A stretch of 64,000 nucleotides of DNA from Saccharomycodes ludwigii (Eukaryota > Ascomycota > Saccharomycetes > Saccharomycodales > Saccharomycodaceae), in the NCBI RefSeq assembly GCF_020623625.1, contig NC_060200.1, forward strand, positions 2,314,001-2,378,000, written 5' to 3'. The translations under genes and the position numbers were made by a program. Below, one piece after another: positions 55,226-64,000 of this stretch; position 1 is the stretch's first letter; the number at the start of each line of letters is the position of its first letter. Below the pieces are notes generated by a model. It was given only the letters and a program-made list of their open reading frames with translations. It was not told the DNA's origin and ran no database searches.

Positions 55226-56692
55226 ATGAGATTGCTAGCTTCTTGCGAAGATGGCTCATTGAAGGAAATTGTTTTTAATCATAATACCAACACTTCAATT
55301 ATAGATGGAATAAAACCATTTCATTTGTCAATTATCAGGAAAAATAAAATAAGGATATCTAAAATATTAACGGTTTCGGAAAATTTATTATTTGTTTGTA
55401 TGAATGACGGATCTGTAGAATTATTAAGATACGAGTATATTGATAAAACTCAACCAAGAGACACTAGTGACGAACAAAAACCAAACAATGAAAACTTAAA
55501 AAAAAAGGAAAATAAAGATAAAAAAACTGTTCAACCTGAACCAGTACCATTTAAAATTATTAGAATCAATGAAAATAAACTAGATGATATATCTGGAATG
55601 TTTGACGAAAGTAAATTAGAAAAATTGAACCAGAAGTCAAGCAAGAGAAGTAAAATGCACGACGAGTTTGTTTCTGTGTCAATATTGCCTGACTCTGTTA
55701 TAACCTTAGGGACCAAGTCTGGATTAATCCATTTTATTAAGATTGATACCAAATTGGGAAAATTGGAATTTATCAAAACCCATGAGTTAACTGCACCAAT
55801 GGATTTCCTTCAGTTTAATGATTTATCACTACCGGAGCACAAAGAAGAAAAGTCTGGATTTGTTTTCGCTTATGGTGGCGAGGAAAATATTATTAAATTA
55901 ATTAAAGTTTCTAAAAATTTCTTAACCTGGGAAAAAATATGGGAAGCCAAAAACGTGAAAAACGATAACCTAGATTTACGTGTTCCGGTATGGCCAATTT
56001 CAGTTATATTTACCTCTGTGCAAAAAAATGTCGTTGAAGATGCATCCAAGTTGAACTTTTCTTTTATAGAAACAACCAAACTTGGCTTTGTGCGCCATTA
56101 TGAAACACAACATGGCAGAAAACCTGTTTGTAACTTGGATATTATCCCTGCCAGACCTTCTCAGCGCCAATTATGGCCATCCATTATCAAATCTCTATTT
56201 TCAACCAGAAATAAAACTGTCAACGGCAATAGCGTTGAAAGCTTCGGTAATATACAAAGTGATGAGTATTTATTTCTGTGTGATTCTGTTAAAAATGTGT
56301 ATAGAATTGATCCTAAAAATGCCCAAGTGAAAGGGAAGTATGGGAACAGCGATATTTACGGTATAACAACTTCTTTGAATTTATATGAGGAAAAAAAAAA
56401 CTGTTTTAGATATCTGGTCTGTGGTGGTATAGATGGTTATGTTCGTATTTTTGATGTTGAAAATAGGCAGCTAAGGGCTAAAATTTATGTTGGATCTAAA
56501 GTATTGGATTGTGTTTTGTTAGATGCATCTGATATTGAAACAGAGGAAGAAAAGAAGAAAAAGAAAAAGACAAAAAAGAGAGTACTAACTGAATATGAAG
56601 AAGAAAGGGAAAATGATAAATTATGGAATGATTTGGGTGGTGAGGCGCTATCTAAAAGTAACGGTAAGAAATTCAAAAAAATAGTGAAATAA
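55226..56692 (+). CDS. NSA1: 60S ribosome biogenesis factor Nsa1
   Basis: 488 residues (S. cerevisiae 463). Nsa1 is a WD40 protein of a nucleolar pre-60S particle and is released by the AAA ATPase Rix7. The N-terminus M-R-L-L-A-S-C-E-D-G-S-L-K-E-I-V-F matches Nsa1. Propeller repeats run to about residue 430 (L-V-C-G-G-I-D-G-Y-V-R-I-F-D). A Lys-rich stretch with a nuclear-signal look (E-E-K-K-K-K-K-K-T-K-K-R) lies near 443-456. The ATG is preceded by a poly(A) run. Convergent with CUE3, as in S. cerevisiae (YGL111W, YGL110C). Confidence 0.92.
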   Translation: MRLLASCEDGSLKEIVFNHNTNTSIIDGIKPFHLSIIRKNKIRISKILTVSENLLFVCMNDGSVELLRYEYIDKTQPRDTSDEQKPNNENLKKKENKDKKTVQPEPVPFKIIRINENKLDDISGMFDESKLEKLNQKSSKRSKMHDEFVSVSILPDSVITLGTKSGLIHFIKIDTKLGKLEFIKTHELTAPMDFLQFNDLSLPEHKEEKSGFVFAYGGEENIIKLIKVSKNFLTWEKIWEAKNVKNDNLDLRVPVWPISVIFTSVQKNVVEDASKLNFSFIETTKLGFVRHYETQHGRKPVCNLDIIPARPSQRQLWPSIIKSLFSTRNKTVNGNSVESFGNIQSDEYLFLCDSVKNVYRIDPKNAQVKGKYGNSDIYGITTSLNLYEEKKNCFRYLVCGGIDGYVRIFDVENRQLRAKIYVGSKVLDCVLLDASDIETEEEKKKKKKTKKRVLTEYEEERENDKLWNDLGGEALSKSNGKKFKKIVK

Positions 56693-56901
56693 AGCTGATA
56701 TATTTTTTTATTATCAACAACAACAGTAACAATAATGTTGTAATTACTTTTGTGTAATGTTAAATCTCAGTATGTATTTATGTACATTAATGAACTATTA
56801 AAACATGATATGTATAGTCATATACGTTTTTACTTGTAGTTATTATATGATGATAATTTCTGCTAATGCAGGGTAAAAACTGCTGGAAATTAGTATGTAA
56901 A

Positions 56902-56941
<40 letters not shown>

Positions 56942-56942
<1 letters not shown>

Positions 56943-58915
56943 CACATAAAACCACGAGCCATCTTTTTATCATGACCCATTTTTCTATTGTGGTTAGCCT
57001 TGGAACTTTTATTCTTTTCATTCTTGGCATATTGTCTTTTACTAAATCCAACATTTTTAGATTTATTACCACCGTGGTTTTTATGAGTTTTAGCACTACT
57101 ATTACTCTCTTCTTCTTCTTCTTCTTCTTCTTCTTCTTTTTCTTTTTCTTTCTCTGCTTCCTTTCCCTCATCATTTCTTGAAACCTTGTTTGGATTTACA
57201 AACATAAATTTTTCTTCCAATAATTGTGCTCTTAAAGGACTACGTTGAATCATTCTAGCCCAGCCTTCAATCTGCTCATCGGACCAACCAGTTACAGATT
57301 TCATGTCCTTACGCTTTGCTGATTTACGCCCCTTTCTTTCAAATAGTCCAGCATCCTGTTTTAATAAAACCCACAAGTATTCTTCAATCTTGTTATATTT
57401 TGAGTCACGCTTATCATTACCGTTATTGCTGTTTTTCGTGTTAAAATCTGTTCTTTGAGCATCATCGTAGGTATCATCCATTTCATCTTCATCAGCCTCA
57501 TACAATAAACGTAATGCTGCAGTTAAGGTTTTATTACGAACTGCATCTGGAACTGCTGCCACAGTAGAACTGGGCAGATGACTTGATTTTTTTGATTTGA
57601 TTTTATCAGTTATTTTCAATGGTGTTTTAAAATCACCAACTGCTTTCTTCTCCACAAGCTTATCAGATCCAGGTCTTGTTTCTATACTACTACTACCACC
57701 ACCGCCACTACTACTACTCTCGGTGCTTGGCATTTGCAATTCTGGATTTTCAAAAATTTTATTTATTACAAGTTCCACGGTGCCATATTGCCTCAACAAA
57801 GATATAAGATGTGCTTCAGGAAGATCAGGGAAAACATCATGCACAGCTTTAATATCTTCGTCTTTAATCTTATCAGAACCATCATCTTTTGTTGATATGG
57901 ACACTTTTAAAAATGGCAAACGTCGTTCAAGTGTTTTGAAATATTTCCCCGAATAATAACCTCCCCACAAAATGGAACCAAATAATGGATACAACTTTAA
58001 GGCAACCAAGCTGTTAATCCCCAATTCAGTGGCTATTGATGATATTCTCGGTATTGAACAATTCAATAGAGTGAGAACACATAATTTTTTTGCCATGGCC
58101 GCATGAACACCTTTGCCATCTGCATATAATTCTTCCAAAATCTCAATCCATCTAATAGAACTAAATTTATCAACAAAATCAGTAACTTTAGTACTACTAC
58201 TACTACTATTATTATTATTGCGAAATTGTTTTTTGTTTTTCCTTTCCCTTATAGACTTTCCACCAAATTTACTTACACTCTGGGTTTCAAAATCTTTTTT
58301 CCCTTGAAACTTTTGAATTTTATTAATATTTTCATTGTCTACCAAATTTTCCAATGTTTTTAAGTCAAAACGGTCAAACTTTCCACTACCAACTAAATAT
58401 TCAATATGATTATGGATCATATAACTGTAATCAATCTTGTTATTGGTGCGTTCATTACTGCCACTAATAATTTTACGAACGGTGATTGGTGATTTTTCGG
58501 CATAAATTCGAATAAAATCCCATAAAGTTGATGCATTCATTTGTAATTTGAAAATGCTACCAACGGCTTGAATTAATTTGAAACACCAGTTGTGTAACAT
58601 TTCCAAATTTTTACTAACATCAACATTATGGCCTAAACTCAATAACTGTCCTTTTTCACTAGATAATTCATGTAAATAACTTCTTAAAAATAAACATAAT
58701 TGTTCCCATGTTTTTTCATCCAATCTTGTCCATACCTTATTAGAGATTAAATTTGCCATATACATGTTGTAAGTTTCTAACAAATGAACCCAAACGACTG
58801 GATCTCTTTCAACTAAGGAAGCACGCAACTTAAATGGTGGAAATGTTACAATTGGCAATGATACCAAAGAGTCACTTGCATCACTATTGATTTCTAATAT
58901 CTTAGATCCATTCAT
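56942..58915 (-). CDS. CUE3: RQC-trigger complex subunit Cue3
   Basis: 657 residues (S. cerevisiae 624). Cue3 (Rqt3) works with the helicase Slh1 and Rqt4 to split collided ribosomes marked by Hel2 ubiquitin. The helical N-terminal half includes L-E-T-Y-N-M-Y-M-A-N-L-I and I-R-W-I-E-I-L-E-E-L-Y-A-D-G-K-G-V-H-A-A-M-A-K. The ubiquitin-binding CUE domain is at about 350-395 (V-H-D-V-F-P-D-L-P-E-A-H-L-I-S-L-L-R-Q-Y-G). The C-terminus has a Glu run and a strongly basic tail (K-M-G-H-D-K-K-M-A-R-G-F), probably for ribosome contact. Human ASCC2 is the distant counterpart. Matches YGL110C. Confidence 0.93.
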
Positions 58916-58942
58916 TGCTAGTGTATTTCTACTTTGTCAAGA

Positions 58943-58977
<35 letters not shown>

Positions 58978-59086
58978 TACGATATTAAAAAAAAAAAAAA
59001 ATATTAGATGCATATAATTAATAAAAAAAAAAAAAAAACTTATTTTTATGTAAAAGTTAATATTTGCAAAAAATAAAAGTTCAAAA

Positions 59087-59157
59087 TGCATCGGCCGGGA
59101 ATCGAACCCGGGGCCCAACGATGGCAACGTTGGATTTTACCACTAAACCACCGATGC
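59087..59157 (-). tRNA. tRNA-Gly (GCC), copy 2
   Basis: A 71-nt cloverleaf with anticodon GCC and a fully paired acceptor stem (GCATCGG with CCGATGC). Apart from one acceptor base it is identical to the copy at 26544-26614. The flanking DNA does not match immediately outside the gene. A T-rich terminator follows on the minus strand (59070-59080). It overlaps no coding region; CUE3 starts 170 bp away and is transcribed in the same direction. Confidence 0.96.
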
Positions 59158-59523
59158 AAATTTATGTTTGTGTTTCCAGAATAATGCAGGCTAACCGCTA
59201 ATAATTACGGGTTCGGATTATTGGTAACTAATTTTATGTTCCATTTAGGTCTTTACATATAATAAAGATTATTCAAAACTATATATCAATCATTAGGAAT
59301 ATTTTTCTTATTTGTTCTAAATCTGATTATTGTCTGTACTATTTATGTTGTTGCTTTTGCTTAAACTTGGTTGGTGATGTAGTAATAATCATGATATTTC
59401 CATTGCTACGAATGCGGAATTATATTTAGCATAGGTTATACACAATGCAAAAATAAGGACAGATTAGGAAACCTCCGAAGTCATGAAACTTTTCTAATGG
59501 ACAATAACGAAACGTTATAAAAG
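59158..59523. other. Gap upstream of tRNA-Gly copy 2
   Basis: 366 bp. The first half holds copy B of the tRNA-linked repeat. The rest (59310-59510) is unique-looking DNA with no homopolymers, and a TATAAAA lies at 59516-59522. Confidence 0.5.
59186..59300 (-). mobile_element. Dispersed tRNA-linked repeat, copy B (possible solo LTR fossil)
   Basis: The reverse complement of this stretch aligns with copy A at 26798-26912, 61 of 64 positions in the best part, with about 70 percent over the remainder by eye. Here the repeat has the same orientation as the tRNA and begins about 30-80 bp upstream of it, whereas copy A is in the opposite orientation. Independent insertion near a Pol III gene is the simplest reading. 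No coding segment is attached. Confidence 0.45.
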
Positions 59524-59736
59524 ATGAGTGAAAAGAGATCATATACAAAGAGGTGTTTTATTCAAGGGTCAAGTAGTAATTTTGAAATATATAAGTTATT
59601 GCTTAGACAAGCAACAAAGTATCTAGTTAGTCTATCAACCCTTTTTAACATAGATCCCCACCGCGTCATGGCACATTTTGAAAGAGTGCGCAGAACAATA
59701 AAAGTATACAAGACGGTAGAAACTATTCTACGATAA
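59524..59736 (+). CDS. Doubtful small ORF upstream of VHC1
   Basis: 70 codons, basic, with an amphipathic look: E-I-Y-K-L-L-L-R-Q-A-T-K-Y-L and H-F-E-R-V-R-R-T-I-K-V-Y-K. The first piece is faintly like LYR-motif mitochondrial assembly proteins, but the match is too short to claim. A TATAAAA ends one base before the ATG, which would put the start site inside the frame. It lies between a repeat fossil and VHC1, and I know of no S. cerevisiae gene in this slot. Confidence 0.25.
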   Translation: MSEKRSYTKRCFIQGSSSNFEIYKLLLRQATKYLVSLSTLFNIDPHRVMAHFERVRRTIKVYKTVETILR

Positions 59737-60088
59737 AAAAAAAATATGATAATTATAATGATAAAGAAACAGAAACAAAAACATAACAAAAACACTCACA
59801 GTGTTAAAATAACAACAAAATTTAATTTGAGAATAACTTTACCGAACAAAGCGATTCGATTATTGCTTAAATCGTACGATAATCCTTCTATACATTCTAC
59901 GGACTTGGCCTTTTTTTTTTTATTATTTCCCATTTCTTTTTTTTTTTCCTTTCCTTTTTTTTTTTTTTTTTTTTTTTTTTCATTTTTCATTTTCTATTTT
60001 AAACAACAGATTAATCCAACCAATACAACTCTATATATTTACTACGGTAAACAGAAATATATATATCTATATATACTCAGGTTCACCA
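59737..60088 (+). other. VHC1 upstream region
   Basis: 352 bp, with a pyrimidine-rich block of T runs at about 59911-59983 and TA repeats near 60058-60075. No further gene seen. Confidence 0.5.
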
Positions 60089-63000
60089 ATGTCATCCAAT
60101 TTTTACAATATACCTGGATCCCATAAGCCTTCTGATGATTCGTCCATAATATCCTCCCCCTTGCTCAATCCGAACAAAAAAAACCCTATTTCAAAATATA
60201 CCACATCTGAGAATAGCAAAAACCATAAAAGCTACCAATCTATCCAACGACAACCCTCATTAAGTTACTTTAGTGCAAATTCCAATTCTGCAGCCAATAG
60301 GAAAATATCAAGTAAATATGACCCAGCAAACCCCAAAAAGGATAAATTAGGTACATTTGATGGATGCTTTGTTCCTACAGCTTTAAATGTTCTTTCTATT
60401 TTAATGTTTCTTCGTTTTGGGTTTATATTGGGCCAGATGGGTGTGCTAGGAACTTTTGCCCTTTTAATACTATCCTATTTGATAGACATGCTAACAACGC
60501 TTTCTGTTAGCGCGATAAGTACAAACGGAACTGTCAGAGGCGGTGGTGCATATTACATGATAAGTAGGTGTTTAGGTCCTGAATTTGGCGGATCCATTGG
60601 TCTCATTTTTTTTTTGGGCCAAATATTGAATAGTGGTATGAACGTGGTTGGTATTATAGAACCAATAATGTATAATTTTGGCGTTGATAATGGCGTGATG
60701 TATCAAATATTAACACCAGGAAAATGGCATGAGTTTTTATACGCTACTTTACTTTTAGCCGTTTGTTTTGCCATTTGTATGGTCGGTTCTCAATTAGTTA
60801 GTAGAGCAGGTACTATCTTGTTTTGGTTATTGTTGATGGCTACTTTTTCCATTCCCATTAGTGCATTACTAATGCCATCTTTTGATAAACATGGTATTGT
60901 GTATACTGGTTTTAGTTTCCAAACTTTAAAGGGCAATCTACTTCCCCATTTTACAAAAGGCGCTGCTGGTTCTCTATTGCCAACAAAAGAAAAATTTAAT
61001 GACTTGTTTGGGATCTTTTTCCCAGCAACAGCCGGTATTTTTGCTGGCGCAGGTATGAGTAGCGAACTTAGAAAACCATCCAAGAGTATCCCAAAAGGTA
61101 CTATATGGGGGTTGCTTTTGACTTTTGTTTGCTATTCTTTGGTTATTATTTCTTTGGGAGCTACTGTTCCAAGAAAGTCTTTGCACCTAGACGTCTCCAT
61201 TATTCAAACCATCAGTGGATGCCAAGTGTTAATTTTACTGGGAGAATTGGCCACCTCTTTATTTTCCGTAATTGTGGGTATTGTGGGTGCAGCCTATGTC
61301 TTGGAAGCTATTTCAAAGGATAGGATATTACCTGGACTAACAATATTTAGTGAAAAACCGATTACTTCCCTTTTATTATCCTGGCTTCTGACTCAGCTGT
61401 GCCTATTTAGTGATGTCAACCAAATTGCGACCTTCATCACCATGGCATTTTTAATGACTTTTATTATTATGAACTTAGCATGCTTTTTATTGGAAATTTC
61501 ATCAGCACCAAATTTTAGACCGAGCTTCAACTATTTTGATAGGTATACTGCATTTACCGGCGGCATTTTGTCTGTTGCAGCAATGTTTGTTGTTGATGGG
61601 ATCTCTGCAGTAGGTATTATTTGTTTTTTACTGTTATTATTTTTATTTATTCACTACACTTGCCCTCCTAAAACATGGGGTGATGTATCTCAAAACTTAA
61701 TCTATCATCAGGTTCGAAAGTATCTACTACTATTGAAGCAAGATAATGTAAAATATTGGAGGCCGCAAATTTTATTATTAGTAGACAACCCTAGGTCAAG
61801 CTGGACTTTAATTAAATTTTGTAATAATTTGAAAAAGGGTGGTCTTTATATATTGGGTCATGTGATTACTGTTAAAAAGGCAAATACTTTTCAAAAAAAA
61901 TATAATGAATTGACGATGCAAAAGACAGCGTGGGTTAAAGTTCGTGATTATTTGAAAATCAAAGCCTTTGTGCATATTGGACTTGGACCTACGCTACAAT
62001 GGGGTGTAAGAAATGTATTTTTGGGTTCCGGCTTGGGCGGTATGAAGCCAAATATTACTGTTTTAGGATTAATAGAAACTGGCGGATCAATGCCCTCAAT
62101 GGATAAGAATTTGTTTGACTTGCCTGATAATTTACCAACAGATGAGTGCGGGAACGAGGATAAAATTACTGTCTGTCAATGGGTCCAATTGATTGAAGAT
62201 TTGTCGTTAATGGAGAGTAACATTGCAGTAGCCAAGGGATTTTATGAATTGGAAATACCACAGGAAAATTGTCCGGCTAATCCCAAAAAATTTATAGATT
62301 TATATCCGATTCAAATGTCGGCTAAAATTTCAAATGGCAAAACTTCATCTTTAACCACAAATTTTGACACTTACACTTTAATTCTACAACTAGGTGCCAT
62401 ATTGAATACAGTCCCGGCTTGGCAAGAAACACATACTTTACGTTGCATTGTATTTGTTGAAAATGAATATGAGAAAATTGATGAGTTCAAGAGAGTTACC
62501 AACTTATTAAATGTACTAAGAATTGAGGCTGAAATTTGTGTTTTAGTATTGTCTCAATTCAAGTTTTATAACACTATTGTTAAGGGCGATACAATCGCTA
62601 TAAACCAAATAAACAAGCTTTTGTCCGGCAGTGTATGGTGGAAAGATTTATGTGAAGCCAGAAAAAGATGTGATATTTCAGGAAGAAGATTTTCGTTTAC
62701 TGACAAGAAATACACAATCAAAAAGGATCTGCGCAATGCAAACACCGTGGCCGCATTACAAAGATTTGGTGTTTCATTGACAATGTCGTCCAACATGCCG
62801 ACCGATGCAGCCAAAATGGCGGCTGGTAAAAACTTTGATGAGTTAAGCGCTACTGACTCTGATAATTACAATAACGAGGAAGCTTACTCTGACTCAGAAT
62901 CTGATTTGATGGTACAGAGTTTAAGTAGTTCTGTTGGATCAAACACAGCAAATAGAAGTGTGAATTCTATTATTAACAAGTTTAGGGATCCTAAACGTTT

Positions 63001-63445
63001 GTTTCCTAAACTAACACCCGTTTTCTCTTCAGAAGCAATTCCTGAGACAAGAGTTGTAGAAGATGCGTCTGGTGATGAACCGTCCCTAATCCCTGTATCA
63101 GAACAACCTAATGGGTTAGTACCACCTCCTAATCGTAAGATCAAGCCACAATTATCACCGTGTCAATCAAATGAAAGCTTAGTGCAAGATTTGAAGATGC
63201 TTTCTTTTAATAATATTCCTCGTAAGGCACAGTTATTGATTTTAAATGATCTAATGACTCAGATGTCAGGAAACAATCATAGAACAAATTTGGTTTTTTC
63301 CACATTACCACTACCATTATTAAGGACACATGAAGATATGAAGGCAAGCCAGGAATATGTTGATGATTTGAATTTATGGTTGGATGGATTACCACCTACA
63401 TTATTGATTAATTCTCAATCTATGACAGTTACCACAGCCCTATAA
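60089..63445 (+). CDS. VHC1: Vacuolar cation-chloride cotransporter Vhc1 (SLC12 family)
   Basis: 1118 residues (S. cerevisiae 1120). Vhc1 is the vacuolar-membrane member of the K-Cl/Na-K-Cl cotransporter family and affects potassium and osmotic balance. Residues 1-85 are a Ser/Asn-rich cytosolic tail. About twelve membrane segments fill 90-515, beginning L-G-T-F-D-G-C-F-V-P-T-A-L-N-V and including the SLC12 signature G-T-V-R-G-G-G-A-Y-Y-M-I-S-R. The long C-terminal cytosolic domain (about 525-1118) has R-P-Q-I-L-L-L-V-D-N-P-R, typical of the family, and an acidic Ser-rich linker near 925-960. Convergent with ABD1 (102-bp gap). Matches YBR235W. Confidence 0.95.
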   Translation: MSSNFYNIPGSHKPSDDSSIISSPLLNPNKKNPISKYTTSENSKNHKSYQSIQRQPSLSYFSANSNSAANRKISSKYDPANPKKDKLGTFDGCFVPTALNVLSILMFLRFGFILGQMGVLGTFALLILSYLIDMLTTLSVSAISTNGTVRGGGAYYMISRCLGPEFGGSIGLIFFLGQILNSGMNVVGIIEPIMYNFGVDNGVMYQILTPGKWHEFLYATLLLAVCFAICMVGSQLVSRAGTILFWLLLMATFSIPISALLMPSFDKHGIVYTGFSFQTLKGNLLPHFTKGAAGSLLPTKEKFNDLFGIFFPATAGIFAGAGMSSELRKPSKSIPKGTIWGLLLTFVCYSLVIISLGATVPRKSLHLDVSIIQTISGCQVLILLGELATSLFSVIVGIVGAAYVLEAISKDRILPGLTIFSEKPITSLLLSWLLTQLCLFSDVNQIATFITMAFLMTFIIMNLACFLLEISSAPNFRPSFNYFDRYTAFTGGILSVAAMFVVDGISAVGIICFLLLLFLFIHYTCPPKTWGDVSQNLIYHQVRKYLLLLKQDNVKYWRPQILLLVDNPRSSWTLIKFCNNLKKGGLYILGHVITVKKANTFQKKYNELTMQKTAWVKVRDYLKIKAFVHIGLGPTLQWGVRNVFLGSGLGGMKPNITVLGLIETGGSMPSMDKNLFDLPDNLPTDECGNEDKITVCQWVQLIEDLSLMESNIAVAKGFYELEIPQENCPANPKKFIDLYPIQMSAKISNGKTSSLTTNFDTYTLILQLGAILNTVPAWQETHTLRCIVFVENEYEKIDEFKRVTNLLNVLRIEAEICVLVLSQFKFYNTIVKGDTIAINQINKLLSGSVWWKDLCEARKRCDISGRRFSFTDKKYTIKKDLRNANTVAALQRFGVSLTMSSNMPTDAAKMAAGKNFDELSATDSDNYNNEEAYSDSESDLMVQSLSSSVGSNTANRSVNSIINKFRDPKRLFPKLTPVFSSEAIPETRVVEDASGDEPSLIPVSEQPNGLVPPPNRKIKPQLSPCQSNESLVQDLKMLSFNNIPRKAQLLILNDLMTQMSGNNHRTNLVFSTLPLPLLRTHEDMKASQEYVDDLNLWLDGLPPTLLINSQSMTVTTAL

Positions 63446-63547
63446 AACATTCTTTTTTTCCATTTTTTTTTTTTTAATTGGTTATGTTGTTTATTTATAT
63501 ATGTATGATTATTATTTATGCTTACTCACTTAATTTCTTGTGTTATA

Positions 63548-64000
<453 letters not shown>

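Overview
The window is nuclear DNA from a budding yeast (Saccharomycotina). It is very AT-rich, with many long poly(A)/poly(T) tracts, almost all genes are single open frames, and most proteins match Saccharomyces cerevisiae families over their full length. The code looks standard: a CTG codon at 3218-3220 falls on a leucine that is conserved in MET13. Gene content and order point to a lineage that did not go through the Saccharomyces whole-genome duplication (WGD). Saccharomycodes or a relative would fit, but the species is a guess.

Layout. At the left edge lies the N-terminal part of TDP1 (minus strand). Then come MET13, a YBR225W-like protein, MCX1, SLX1, ROT2, MON1, OM14, RPS2, an unrecognised small ORF, NAB2 and PRP43 (to about 26 kb). 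A tRNA-Gly/tRNA-Thr cluster with an LTR-like repeat follows. From 27.8 to 48 kb are PBP2, SWC5, an OPT-family transporter (YGL114W-like), SNF4, the U2 snRNA gene, CDC20, a YGL117W-like gene, tRNA-Trp and a spliced COQ8. The right end holds SLD3, TAF6, DAD3, ARC40, NSA1, CUE3, a second tRNA-Gly with the same repeat, a doubtful small ORF, VHC1 and the C-terminal part of ABD1 (runs off the edge).

Almost every gene has its S. cerevisiae counterpart in one of two blocks, YBR223-YBR236 or YGL110-YGL125, and here the two sets are interleaved. That is the pattern expected of the single ancestral region from which the two WGD sister regions of S. cerevisiae derive. One inversion of about 20 kb (PBP2 through COQ8) restores complete collinearity and strand agreement with both blocks. 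One end of it lies next to the tRNA/repeat cluster.

The genes are unrelated housekeeping functions (one-carbon metabolism, DNA repair, ER glycan trimming, ribosome and spliceosome function, cell-cycle and replication control, kinetochore, actin, ion transport) and form no operon or pathway cluster. I found no CRISPR array, prophage, intact transposon or defence system. The most useful discoveries are genes that a plain ORF scan misses: U2 snRNA, edge-truncated TDP1 and ABD1, and the COQ8 intron. Others are the tRNA-linked repeat pair, a tRNA-Gly copy with a broken acceptor pair, a long tRNA-Trp intron, and the inversion.
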